Of a stretch of DNA of 64,000 nucleotides, positions 37,827 to 45,959 are shown piece by piece. The stretch lies in the NCBI RefSeq assembly GCF_001465875.1, contig NZ_LN901323.1, forward strand, positions 436,501-500,500, read 5' to 3'. Source of the stretch: Legionella saoudiensis. GTDB taxonomy: Bacteria > Pseudomonadota > Gammaproteobacteria > Legionellales > Legionellaceae. The position numbers and the translations under genes are program-made. Every line of letters starts with the position of its first letter. Position 1 is the first letter of the stretch. The notes under the pieces were generated by a model that saw only the letters and a list, made by a program, of their open reading frames with translations, was not told where the DNA came from and did not search any database.

Positions 37827-38025
37827 CAAAACTCACCTGCTCATCTTTTGCTTTAGGGAAATATTTGTTTTTTAAATTACCGATAAAGGTTTTAAACACA
37901 TAAAAGAAACCAGCAATGGATGCAATGGCTGTTTGTATAATTAAACTTCCTGAACCTGGATCCAAGTAAGCATAAGCGTTTGAGATCCCCATGAGGAACA
38001 AAAAAGTGATCCAAGCAAATTTCAT
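37813..38025 (-). CDS. Small membrane protein with YLDPGSGS motif
   Basis: A 70-residue protein starting at the ATG 38025, with AAGGAA seven bases ahead. An N-terminal hydrophobic segment (MKFAWITFLFLMGISNAYA) could be a signal peptide ending at AYA, or a membrane helix. YLDPGSGSLIIQ follows directly, then a second hydrophobic helix (AIASIAGFFYVFKTFIG) and a charged tail ending DEPE. YLDPGTGS-type small proteins are often encoded next to NoeA-like methyltransferase and sulfatase-fold genes, as here. Function unknown; a membrane scaffold for that module is my inference. Confidence 0.75.
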   Translation of the reverse strand: MKFAWITFLFLMGISNAYAYLDPGSGSLIIQTAIASIAGFFYVFKTFIGNLKNKYFPKAKDEQVSFDEPE

Positions 38026-38156
38026 GCGCAAATTCCTTATCGTAAAATTTGCAAACAAGTCTAACAAGATATAAGTCGCTGAGCAAATTAAATTTAGTGC
38101 TATTAAGAGGCTTACGGTTAGCTGGGTAAGCTAACCGTGAGAATAGGGAACGTTGC

Positions 38157-39311
38157 TCACTCAGTTGAGGCTATTGGCATAAGCAGGTTTGACTTTGGTT
38201 GTATTTTCATGCCACTGAACTTTTTTAAAGCCCCTTTTACTGTAGGCAAAATTTGTTCTTCAATGTATAGGGAGAAAGCATAGGCTAACAAAAAAGCCAC
38301 CATACTACTTAAACTAGTAGCAATTAATGCCGTACTAATAGGTGAATAACCCTGTTGTTCTCCAAAATTTAAAATAAAACATAATAAAGAACAAAAAATA
38401 GGAAAATGAACTAAATATAAGGCAAAAGAGATGCGGCCAAGAAATTGTGAGATTTTAGACGAAAAAAATTGCCTCATAGAAGGGGTAATTAAAGCAAGAA
38501 CAAATAGCAAAATACTAAATTCAAATCGTTGATTACTCAAAAGTATGTGGTGCTTTCGCATGACGCTGTGGTAGTAGAAGTAAATTAAAGTACTTACCAC
38601 AGCAATTATTGATGTCTTTTTCATTGCCTCTGAGATGTTGCGTTCGGAGAAGTAGCGATTATTTTTTACAATACAAAATAAATCACATAGAAGAACGCCC
38701 ATAATAAATAAAAAATATAATTGTTGGGCACCTGTAAGCGAGTATAAATAACTCAACAAGAGAGGGTATAAAAGAAATCGGAGGTTCCAGGTGCCAAATA
38801 AGGCAAGAAATGAAAAAATTAAAAATGAACCAGTAAATTCTAAATAGATAGTCCAATAAACTGCACCAAAAAGCGAACAATTTGACTGTAATCCAAAAGG
38901 AAGCTCTACAAATGTGAATTTAAGCATCTCTATTAAAGAGAAGGGTTTTGCATAAGCACCTACATAAGCATTTATATTATACATTAAATGAAATTTGTTA
39001 AGAAAATAAGGTATTAAGGTGGCAAAAAAAACCGGAATTAATAATCTTAGGTAGCGATATTGAGCCGCTTCTTTTAAGTAGCTATTATTTTGCGTACTAA
39101 AAAACTTATAACTTAATGAAAAACCGCTAATAAGAAAAAAAAGAAAAATAGCAAGTTCACCATCGAGGAAAAAACGTAGCGGTGTTTTATATAAATAAAA
39201 CTCGGTAAATTCAAATTTTCCTCTAAAGGGGATAATAAGATGAAATAAATAAACAGCTAATGCTGCCCATCCACGCATACCATCTAAGAAGGATAATTTA
39301 CTTTCGCTCAT
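38157..39311 (-). CDS. Acyltransferase 3 family (OafA-like) membrane protein
   Basis: A 384-residue multi-pass protein of the family that acetylates or otherwise acylates surface sugars. SFLDGMRGWAALAVYLFHL in the first 25 residues holds the family's Arg and catalytic His. About ten membrane helices follow, including LFFLISGFSLSYKFF and FLGRISFALYLVHFPIF. No periplasmic SGNH domain is attached. It lies upstream of the small-protein/methyltransferase/sulfatase set on the same strand with a 130-base gap, so it may be transcribed with it. Acceptor (LPS O-chain or other glycan) is inferred from family and context. Confidence 0.88.
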   Translation of the reverse strand: MSESKLSFLDGMRGWAALAVYLFHLIIPFRGKFEFTEFYLYKTPLRFFLDGELAIFLFFLISGFSLSYKFFSTQNNSYLKEAAQYRYLRLLIPVFFATLIPYFLNKFHLMYNINAYVGAYAKPFSLIEMLKFTFVELPFGLQSNCSLFGAVYWTIYLEFTGSFLIFSFLALFGTWNLRFLLYPLLLSYLYSLTGAQQLYFLFIMGVLLCDLFCIVKNNRYFSERNISEAMKKTSIIAVVSTLIYFYYHSVMRKHHILLSNQRFEFSILLFVLALITPSMRQFFSSKISQFLGRISFALYLVHFPIFCSLLCFILNFGEQQGYSPISTALIATSLSSMVAFLLAYAFSLYIEEQILPTVKGALKKFSGMKIQPKSNLLMPIASTE

Positions 39312-39374
39312 TTATAAATCCGCATATTCGACGAAATCCTAGTATAAGCTTTCTATTTGCGCAATCAAGGTTTA

Positions 39375-40007
39375 TTATTTCCAGCTTACGCAATAGAAAT
39401 AATCGCCCCAACGTAATTCAGCTTGGCTTCCTTTTGATATTGACGTTACTCCTGCCGGAGTTCCTGTATAAATAATATCGCCTGTTTTTAAGGGAAAAAA
39501 TTGGCTAATGTAAACTAATAAAGCTTCTGGATGCATCATCATTTCGCAGCCTTGGGCACATTGGCGCAGCGAGCCATCAATGCTTAATTGAAACGCTGTT
39601 TCCATATAATTAGTAAATTGTTGATAGAGAATCCAGGGACCTAGGATTGCCGCATCTTTAAATACCTTGGAGGTAGTCCAAGGATGTCCATGTTTTTTTA
39701 ATGCAGATTGACGTGTTCTTAAGGTCATATCAAGCCCAAGGCTAAGATGGGAAATGGCACTTCTAGCCTCCTCAATACTCATCCGATAACCATCATGGGC
39801 TAAACGCAGCACTATTTCGCATTCGGGCTGCACGGCACTATCTTCACTAGGAAAATTAAGCTGCAACTGTTCACCCCAATGTGTGGCTTGACGCAATACA
39901 CTTGCTGGCTTTAAGAATAAGACAGGCTTTTCGGGCATGGTCTCACCTAATTCTTTGGCATGCTCAAGATAATTTTTTCCGACACAAACTATCTTATCAA
40001 TAGACAT
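39375..40007 (-). CDS. Fumarylacetoacetate hydrolase family protein
   Basis: A 210-residue metal-dependent hydrolase or isomerase/decarboxylase. It begins with the short-form signature KIVCVGKNYLEHAKELG and PEKPVLFLKPASVL. Metal-binding acidic residues are in QPECEIVLRLAHDGY and LGLDMTLRTRQ, and the end has LKTGDIIYTGTPAGV. Length and N-terminus match the YcgM/acylpyruvase (FAHD1-like) group, so acylpyruvate hydrolysis or oxaloacetate decarboxylation is the likely reaction. No catabolic neighbours support a specific pathway. Confidence 0.9.
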   Translation of the reverse strand: MSIDKIVCVGKNYLEHAKELGETMPEKPVLFLKPASVLRQATHWGEQLQLNFPSEDSAVQPECEIVLRLAHDGYRMSIEEARSAISHLSLGLDMTLRTRQSALKKHGHPWTTSKVFKDAAILGPWILYQQFTNYMETAFQLSIDGSLRQCAQGCEMMMHPEALLVYISQFFPLKTGDIIYTGTPAGVTSISKGSQAELRWGDYFYCVSWK

Positions 40008-40115
40008 ATTTTTATACCTTCATTTGGTGGGGCTCCTGTAGCTTAATTATTTTTCCATAAACTTACCAAAGAAGCATTAAAAAAGTTTACAGGTAAGTCT
40101 GATTCTGGTCATTAT

Positions 40116-40144
40116 TTGAGCATCCCGGGGAATGGTGATAAAAT
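40116..40144 (+). promoter_or_regulatory. Promoter of the ankyrin-like gene
   Basis: TTGAGC (40116-40121), 17-base spacer, TAAAAT (40139-40144). Initiation near 40151 rules out the in-frame TTG at 40116 as a start and favours the ATGs at 40161 or 40173. Confidence 0.55.
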
Positions 40145-40172
40145 ATATATATGGATTAACATGGAGAGCCTT

Positions 40173-42113
40173 ATGGGCGAGTCTAAAAGCATAGATAATT
40201 TATTCAATGCTATTAATGAATATAATGAAAGCAAGAACAAAGCGAAAAAGCTTAAGGACATTGAAAGTAAGGCCAACAAAGTAATTAAAAAACATAACAC
40301 TCTCAATTTAATTTATGAGTCGTTATCCTTTTTTGCGGTTAATCCTCTGCAAGCAGCAATAGGCTCTCTGGAAGTATTCAAATTATTAATACGTCTTGGT
40401 GCAAACCCTTTTTTTGATTTTACGCCAGAACAGGGGCCACCAATAGACATTTTGGCAAACAAGTATTTTGCTTCGCATTCGAATATCGAGGAACGCGCAA
40501 CCTTTGAATGGTTAATGACTGCCCAAGATAGCCCTATATTCACCTGGAACAAGTTAGCTGAGAATTCGCAGTTCTTCCAAGAGTTTGTAACCTCGAACTT
40601 GATTCCTAAAGAGCTGCAAGTTAATGAGTTGCCTATACATGTAGCGATTCAAGCAGGCCGTATTGACTTAGTTAAAGAAGTGCTAAAAGCTGCAGGAAGC
40701 ATGCAGGCGGCAGGCGATGTCAATCGGATGAGTATTCTTAGTTCAGCCATTCAGGCGGTATTTTTAGGGCAAGAAAATGCTATGGAAATACTGCTGTATC
40801 TGCTGAGCGAGGGAGCAAGTACTCACAAGTCCAATGGGTTAAAATTACTGCCGATTATGCAAGTGCTTACTTCCCGGGTTTTCCTGCTGTCCAATGGGCA
40901 AGAAAAACTTGCATCGACCCTAGTGAACTTGCTGCTTGAACATGGCGCAACATTAGAGGTGACCAATCCTCATAATAGTCATAACCCTTTGATGACGGCA
41001 ATGAGTATGGGGTATAACTCATTGTTTAATTTCTTCTTAGATAAGGCTGATGCCACCACTTTAAATCATCGGGCAAGCTCAAAACCTTATTATTTGCTCT
41101 TTCAATTATTTGATGAGTATGAAAATAGATTAGCTGGTTTGGAGGTTTTAAAACTGTTACCAGAGCTAAAAAATAAAGGCCTGAAATTTGATAAGACTAT
41201 TGATTATATCTCTCCGGCAGATCCATTTAATGCTCGTGCATCTGAAGAACAAATAGAAGTATATGCTTCAAATATGTCGGTATTGCATTTTTATGTAGAT
41301 AATTTGAGTCATAAAAGAAATGAATTTTTCCCCTCTCTGGATAAACATTTTAAATTAATTCAAGCCCTTATCGTAAATGGTGTTAATCCTAATACCAAAG
41401 CAACCTTCACTTTTACGAAAGAAGAGCGGGTCGAAGGGGACTATGAGCGCAAAAAAGTTAAAGAAACTCTGGAGCTTACTGCAGCTGAATATCTTAGAAA
41501 AATAGCAGATAAAGTTATTGGCTATGATACGGATGCTTATTTGATTAAAGCCTATCCTGAAGAAAACGAATTTTTAAAGCAAATTAATTACAAAAGCAGA
41601 GATGCCCAAATAGAACTACATAAAAAGTTCCACCAATTTAGAAACCTGGAGCGTGTGCTATCCGGAGAGAAACCTTTGGTATATTCCGGTTTACCCGATA
41701 TAAGAAAAATTGAGCAATTGGCTTTAAAACAACAGGCGTCAGTCGAGGAACACTTACCGGATATGGAGCCCGATAGGATTGAAGGAAGCTTACTTAATGC
41801 CAGAAATTTAAAAAGTCATGAGGCTTGGAGGGAGCTTAAAAAGTCGCTGGTAGACTATGTTAAAAGCGCAGAATCATTACAAGATTTTTTAGAGCGAGTA
41901 GACCAGTTTAAAAAACCACTGCAACTTCATTTTGAAGTAACTACTAATGCCAAAGGAGAAGTCATTAGTTCCGGTTCCTGGGTTTATCGCCTCTTCCATT
42001 ATTTTGATCCTTATAAATTTCCTAGCTCCTGGGAATCAGTAAGAGCCTTTGGACAAAAGACTTATGGTATAGACATTAACATCCAATATAAGCAACCTAC
42101 ACTGGAGTTTTAA
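40173..42113 (+). CDS. Ankyrin-repeat-like protein (candidate effector)
   Basis: A 646-residue protein; the ATG at 40173 has GGAG six bases ahead. The N-terminal 330 residues contain degenerate ankyrin units: NPLQAAIGSLEVFKLLIRLG (near 55), ELPIHVAIQAGRIDLVKEVL (near 150), LVNLLLEHGATLEVTNPH (near 250) and PLMTAMSMGYNSLFNFFLDK (near 275). A further unit, FKLIQALIVNGVNPNTKATF, follows near 395-415. The last 190 residues are charged helices without a motif. Ankyrin arrays bind proteins and are a hallmark of Legionella and Coxiella effectors. The repeats are visible; secretion and target are inference. Flanked by unrelated genes. Confidence 0.7.
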   Translation: MGESKSIDNLFNAINEYNESKNKAKKLKDIESKANKVIKKHNTLNLIYESLSFFAVNPLQAAIGSLEVFKLLIRLGANPFFDFTPEQGPPIDILANKYFASHSNIEERATFEWLMTAQDSPIFTWNKLAENSQFFQEFVTSNLIPKELQVNELPIHVAIQAGRIDLVKEVLKAAGSMQAAGDVNRMSILSSAIQAVFLGQENAMEILLYLLSEGASTHKSNGLKLLPIMQVLTSRVFLLSNGQEKLASTLVNLLLEHGATLEVTNPHNSHNPLMTAMSMGYNSLFNFFLDKADATTLNHRASSKPYYLLFQLFDEYENRLAGLEVLKLLPELKNKGLKFDKTIDYISPADPFNARASEEQIEVYASNMSVLHFYVDNLSHKRNEFFPSLDKHFKLIQALIVNGVNPNTKATFTFTKEERVEGDYERKKVKETLELTAAEYLRKIADKVIGYDTDAYLIKAYPEENEFLKQINYKSRDAQIELHKKFHQFRNLERVLSGEKPLVYSGLPDIRKIEQLALKQQASVEEHLPDMEPDRIEGSLLNARNLKSHEAWRELKKSLVDYVKSAESLQDFLERVDQFKKPLQLHFEVTTNAKGEVISSGSWVYRLFHYFDPYKFPSSWESVRAFGQKTYGIDINIQYKQPTLEF

Positions 42114-42236
42114 GGGATTAGCGTAGTCTTGGGGAAAGGCTGCGGGCCTAATCAATATTTATGGGTAGAACAATGTTAGGGGCCGGTCCTATTTATGGGA
42201 TAATAAGTTTTCTTGATTTAAAGGAATATGCTAATC

Positions 42237-42854
42237 ATGTCTGTTTTTGAGCTTAAAAGCTATGTGGATAAAACTTTTACTAATCTAAGCATAGAAGATG
42301 CTGAACTGGAGCATATTGAATTTCAAAATTGCCAATTCAAGCAATGTAAATTTTCTGGGGTTATTTTTAACAAGGTAAAGTTTACTGAGTGTGATTTTGA
42401 ACACTGCGATCTGTCACTGGCAAAATTTCCTTCCTGTAAATTTTCAGAAGTTACATTTAAGGATTCGAAGCTTGTAGGAATCAATTGGACCGAATTAAGT
42501 TGGCCGTTAGTGAAACTTACGAGCCCTTTGTATTTTTATGCCAGCAATATAAGCCACTCCAGTTTTTTTGATTTGGAGCTGGCGGATTTAATTGTAGAAG
42601 AGTGCAAGGCGCATGATGTTGATTTCAGAGAAGCTAATTTAAATCATGCAAGCTTTGTGAATACAGACTTACAGAATAGTTTATTCATGCATACCAGTTT
42701 AAAACGCGCTAATTTTACTGATGCCATAAATTACGATATTGATATACATAATAACACCTTAACCGAGGCTCGCTTTTCATTCCCAGAGGTTATTGGATTG
42801 CTTAATCACTTAGATATAAAAATTACTGGCTGGCCTGAGGATTTTGAATCTTAA
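42237..42854 (+). CDS. Pentapeptide-repeat protein
   Basis: A 205-residue protein made mostly of A(D/N)LxF-type units that build a right-handed quadrilateral beta-helix. Two blocks are visible: about 25-85 (FQNCQFKQCKFSGVIFNKVK, CDFEHCDLSLAKF) and 120-165 (HDVDFREANLNHASFVNTDL, SLFMHTSLKRANFTDA). A non-repeat insert between them contains INWTELSWPLVKL. Length and the two-block layout resemble Qnr-type proteins that shield DNA gyrase, but several other pentapeptide families look alike, so no resistance claim is made. An in-frame ATG at 42228 lies too close to the AAAGGAA site; I prefer 42237. Confidence 0.85.
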   Translation: MSVFELKSYVDKTFTNLSIEDAELEHIEFQNCQFKQCKFSGVIFNKVKFTECDFEHCDLSLAKFPSCKFSEVTFKDSKLVGINWTELSWPLVKLTSPLYFYASNISHSSFFDLELADLIVEECKAHDVDFREANLNHASFVNTDLQNSLFMHTSLKRANFTDAINYDIDIHNNTLTEARFSFPEVIGLLNHLDIKITGWPEDFES

Positions 42855-42930
42855 AAAGCGGCGGCAAAGCTACGATTGTTTCTATCAGTGGTGTATAATA
42901 AAACCACAATACTCCTGGAGATGTATCCTA

Positions 42931-43374
42931 ATGAAGTCATCGAAGAATGTTTTGGTAAAGAAAATTTCTGAGGCCGCAGAGATTCAGTCATGTCTTGCCA
43001 TCCGCCATAAAGTATTTGTAGAAGGGCAAAATGTTCCGGCCCATGAGGAGGTTGATGGTCTTGATCCAAAAAGCGAGCATTATCTTTTGTTTCTTAATCA
43101 ACAGCCTGCAGGTACTGCCCGCGTTCGCTACATTGAAGACTTTGCTAAAATTGAGCGCGTAGCGATTTTAGATGATCATCAAGGCCAGGGACTAGGGCAT
43201 GTGCTGATGAGTTTTATAATTGAAAGCATCCAAAAAAATCAGCAGGTTAAAAAAGCAAAGCTGGGGGCGCAATCTTATGCAATTCCTTTTTATGAGAAAT
43301 TAGGTTTTGTCGTTTGTAGTGATGAATATCTGGATGCCAATATCCCACACAAAGACATGCAACTAAGTTTTTAA
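42931..43374 (+). CDS. GNAT family N-acetyltransferase
   Basis: A 147-residue acetyl-CoA-dependent acyltransferase, similar in size and layout to the YjcF/ElaA-like group. The acetyl-CoA loop is HQGQGLGHVLMSF near residue 88-100. AGTARVRYIEDFAKIERVAI forms the preceding strands, and AQSYAIPFYEKLGFVV is the C-terminal GNAT signature. The start at 42931 has GGAG ten bases ahead. A TATAAT at 42894-42899 lies before it. The substrate cannot be inferred. Confidence 0.9.
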   Translation: MKSSKNVLVKKISEAAEIQSCLAIRHKVFVEGQNVPAHEEVDGLDPKSEHYLLFLNQQPAGTARVRYIEDFAKIERVAILDDHQGQGLGHVLMSFIIESIQKNQQVKKAKLGAQSYAIPFYEKLGFVVCSDEYLDANIPHKDMQLSF

Positions 43375-43536
43375 AATAATACCTGTTGCTGCAACGAGAT
43401 TTTTCTTAAATGGCAATTCCAGGAAACCTTAATTACATTTCTGGCAGTATCAAAAACTAGATTTATAAAAACCTGCTGGGCTTTCCCAGTGTAATCCTTC
43501 ATAGGATATGTAATTTATTAAAATTACATAAACTGC

Positions 43537-43622
43537 CGTCATTGCGAACCAAGTGAAGCAACCCAGTACTGAGTTTTAACGAAGTATTATTCTGGATTGT
43601 TTCGCCAAGACTCGCAATGACG
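43537..43622. repeat. Dispersed palindromic repeat, GTCATTGCGA family, copy B
   Basis: Nearly the same sequence as copy A (8493-8576): CGTCATTGCGAACC, AAGTGAAGCAACCCAGTACT in both, then a more diverged right half ending CTCGCAATGACG. The left halves are almost identical while the right halves differ by several transitions. It fills most of the gap between the GNAT and carrier-like genes. Confidence 0.8.
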
Positions 43623-43670
43623 AAAATTTACATTACACCGTGAATATTAACTCCCCAGCAGCTTAAAAAA

Positions 43671-44498
43671 TTACGGTTTGCAATAATCAATTGCTTGATT
43701 ATAAAGCTCCGTACCTTTTACCATTAAACCAGCCGCCACTGTGGCTGTAATTGCACGAGGAACCGCCGCTCTAAAGAAAAATCCCATGCGTGCCGCACTG
43801 CTGGCTTTGCTATCTTGATTCAAGATATCTTTGGCATGCTCAAGATAACTTTTGTTTAAGCCTGGCGTTGTTAACCCCTCCTGTTTGCGGTAGCGCAATT
43901 GATTTAAGGGTGAACTCAACATCCCATAGGCCCCTGCTATGATTAACATAGCCCAAGGTTGAGCATATTGTTTTTCAACTCCTTGCTTTTGTAAGGATGC
44001 AGATAACATCGGTATAGCAGTCATATAAACAGATGACCAAAGCCCCTCTCTTAACATCACACTCATCGCACCGCGGAAAAAAGAGCTGTAGCCATGATGG
44101 GTACGCATTTGCTCCGCTGTCTCTTTTAATGATGAGTTCTGCGTCAATTGTTTATTTTGCGCCAAAGCCTCAAACGGCGTACATACAAATCCAGAAAGAC
44201 TCCCTGCAGCAAATGAGGTAAATAGCTCATACCATTGCGAGGTTTCTGTGGGCGATTTACTCAGTAAGGCTTTAAAGGCAAAGGTGGTGGCATAGCCAGG
44301 AACCGCCGATAAAGCATAAGCTCCTGAGCCGGAAAAATAGTTTCCTCGAGGCATTTTTTCACCTTTATAAACGTGGTTTGTCCATTTTAAGAACGGTGTT
44401 ATTAAGGCCATTACTCCTGCGCCTAAAATAGGGCCTTTTACCCAAGGAGAATCAGCAATCTTTGCCAAGAATGATGTTTTTTCGGTTTTTTCTTTCAT
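43671..44498 (-). CDS. Mitochondrial carrier (SLC25) family-like protein
   Basis: A 275-residue membrane protein built of three similar parts of about 85-95 residues. In part two, CTPFEALAQNKQ (P108) stands at the PxD/ExxK/R signature site and GYSSFFRGAMSVMLREGLW (136-154) matches the GxxxFxRG...R(E) loop of mitochondrial carriers. In part three, SSPLNQLRYRKQ (P197) and GFFFRAAVPRAITATVA (239-255) repeat the pattern. Part one has ITPFLKWTNHVYKG. This family is eukaryotic; the known bacterial precedent is LncP, a Legionella nucleotide carrier sent into host mitochondria. Start at 44498 (GAGGA seven bases ahead). Substrate and targeting are inference. Confidence 0.75.
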   Translation of the reverse strand: MKEKTEKTSFLAKIADSPWVKGPILGAGVMALITPFLKWTNHVYKGEKMPRGNYFSGSGAYALSAVPGYATTFAFKALLSKSPTETSQWYELFTSFAAGSLSGFVCTPFEALAQNKQLTQNSSLKETAEQMRTHHGYSSFFRGAMSVMLREGLWSSVYMTAIPMLSASLQKQGVEKQYAQPWAMLIIAGAYGMLSSPLNQLRYRKQEGLTTPGLNKSYLEHAKDILNQDSKASSAARMGFFFRAAVPRAITATVAAGLMVKGTELYNQAIDYCKP

Positions 44499-44858
44499 GA
44501 TCCAATCCTCAAAAATTAAAACGAGTATATTGTTCATCTGACAGATGATCTACGCCTGGAAGGGCGCAGATGGAGTTCCTACCAGGCGTACGTCTCGTAG
44601 AGGAGAATCACAAAAAAAATAGATAATAAAAGACCAACTACCTGAGAAGGCAAAGCAGCGAGGTTATGATGAAATGCTGAATTGGTCATTTAAAATCTGT
44701 AACGTATTTATAGTGGTCTTTCAGGCTATCATTCATACACTTTTGTTGCAAGTGCAAAATAGACATATTTTTATTATTTTAAAAATGAAATCTTGAGGGT
44801 ATAGGTAGAGAAAAGGAGAAGCGCGCATAGACGTGCGCGCTTAGAGAACATTTAAAAA
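44499..44858. other. Intergenic region with two dyads upstream of the carrier-like gene
   Basis: No gene seen. TCATCTG-A-CAGATGA (44534-44548) is a perfect 15-base palindrome. TACGCCTGG (44551-44559) and CCAGGCGTA (44582-44590) are perfect 9-base arms 22 bases apart. Both lie in the leader of the carrier-like gene (minus strand) and could be operator sites or leader hairpins. Confidence 0.5.
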
Positions 44859-45356
44859 TTACGCTCGGTATCCCATTGTTTCCTGAGAATGATGATCCAT
44901 TGCTGCTTCAACACCCAGTTGAACGGCACTGGCAATTGGCCGGGTAATAAGACTAACCAGACTAAAGAGTAAATTTAAACTTTGCGCAATATCGGCAGAG
45001 ACACTTAGAGCTAAACTGGAAATAGCAAGATCAAATTCCTCTTTCGATGCATCATCGATCAATGATGTTGTTTGTTGTTGCTTCAATGACCATAAGTACA
45101 TTGCCTTACTTGCAGAGCAAATGGCATTGATTAAATGAATTATTGAATCAATAGCAAACATAGTTTCTAAATAAGAATCAATAACCGGCGTCCCCAGAAA
45201 AGCCATTAGGTCAGATTCTTTTTTGTTAACATTACCTAAAATATCAACATAAGTGCATTCTTGAATTGGAGTAAACATCGTGAAAAACCGATGTTTGGTG
45301 GAAGTGAATAGTTCTTCTTTTGTCGTTTCAAAAATAGGTTTGATAATTTGTGGCAT
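44859..45356 (-). CDS. Small hypothetical protein with hydrophobic helices
   Basis: A 165-residue protein starting MPQIIKPIFETTKEELF at 45356, where GGGAG lies six bases ahead. A longer frame from a TTG at 45470 has no ribosome site. Two amphipathic-to-hydrophobic stretches are visible (about 60-85, MFAIDSIIHLINAICSASKA, and 110-145, ISSLALSVSADIAQSLNLLF with SLVSLITRP). I recognise no family. The Ser/Leu/Ala-rich helices without clear membrane charge pattern suggest membrane association or helical bundling. Stand-alone gene. Confidence 0.5.
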   Translation of the reverse strand: MPQIIKPIFETTKEELFTSTKHRFFTMFTPIQECTYVDILGNVNKKESDLMAFLGTPVIDSYLETMFAIDSIIHLINAICSASKAMYLWSLKQQQTTSLIDDASKEEFDLAISSLALSVSADIAQSLNLLFSLVSLITRPIASAVQLGVEAAMDHHSQETMGYRA

Positions 45357-45542
45357 TTTTGACTCCCAGAACATGAAAGCGTTAAAATTGAGCACATTGT
45401 AAACTAATTTCCTTAAGAATTTATTAAGAAGAATTTTTTTGCGTAAAGAGTTGGTTTGTTTTTCCTCCAAAAGCGCAGATAACCCCGTAAAATGTTGAGT
45501 GGCTTATCAGAAAGTGCTAGTGAATTAGCATGGTAGAGTTAT

Positions 45543-45947
45543 TTAAAAATTATCATTTAGTTTTTTTAAAAGTTGTTTCATTGAAAGCTTTTCCTCTTCT
45601 TTAAAGCCACTTAAAGCCCACTCATTTAATTCAAAAGCGCATTGCTCAATAATTGGTTGGCAACTTCGTCCCTTTTCGGTCAATTTAATTTCCATAGCTC
45701 GTCTATCTGTGGCACTGGGCGTTCTAATAATCAACCCATCGCGCTCCATGCGATCTAATGTTCTAACCGCGGTTGGCTGCTCGATACCAATTTGTTTATA
45801 CATTTCAGCTTGAGTTAAACCATCCTGTTGGTAAAGTGCCATTAAAAAATAGGTATAAGCATCCGTAAGCCCATAAGGCTTTAACAGCTCATTAGCCCGT
45901 TTAATTAATAGACGACTTGCTTTTTTGATCAGGGTTGATGAATACAT
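45543..45947 (-). CDS. MarR family transcriptional regulator
   Basis: A 134-residue winged-helix dimer protein. The recognition helix lies in GLTQAEMYKQIGIEQPTAVRTLDRMERDGLI (about 45-75) and the wing in RTPSATDRRAMEIKLTEKG (about 76-95), the classic MarR DxR wing. The start is the ATG at 45947; an upstream in-frame codon at 45986 would lie inside the palindrome. It is divergent from the phzF-type gene with a perfect 37-base dyad between them, so it most likely represses itself and that gene and is relieved by a small ligand. Confidence 0.92.
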   Translation of the reverse strand: MYSSTLIKKASRLLIKRANELLKPYGLTDAYTYFLMALYQQDGLTQAEMYKQIGIEQPTAVRTLDRMERDGLIIRTPSATDRRAMEIKLTEKGRSCQPIIEQCAFELNEWALSGFKEEEKLSMKQLLKKLNDNF

Positions 45948-45959
45948 TTTTTTCTCGCA

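Noticed and set aside
40116-40172. Longer ankyrin protein starting at TTG 40116
   Set aside because: A TTGAGC-17-TAAAAT promoter occupies this stretch, and ATG 40173 has a good ribosome site.
42237-42854. Naming the pentapeptide protein qnr
   Set aside because: Repeat pattern and size are similar, but diagnostic Qnr loops cannot be confirmed by eye.
42844-42930. N-terminal extension of the GNAT protein
   Set aside because: Extension would overlap the pentapeptide gene and a TATAAT box, and is unlike GNAT N-termini.
45357-45470. N-terminal extension of the small hypothetical from TTG 45470
   Set aside because: No ribosome site at the TTG, while GGGAG precedes ATG 45356.
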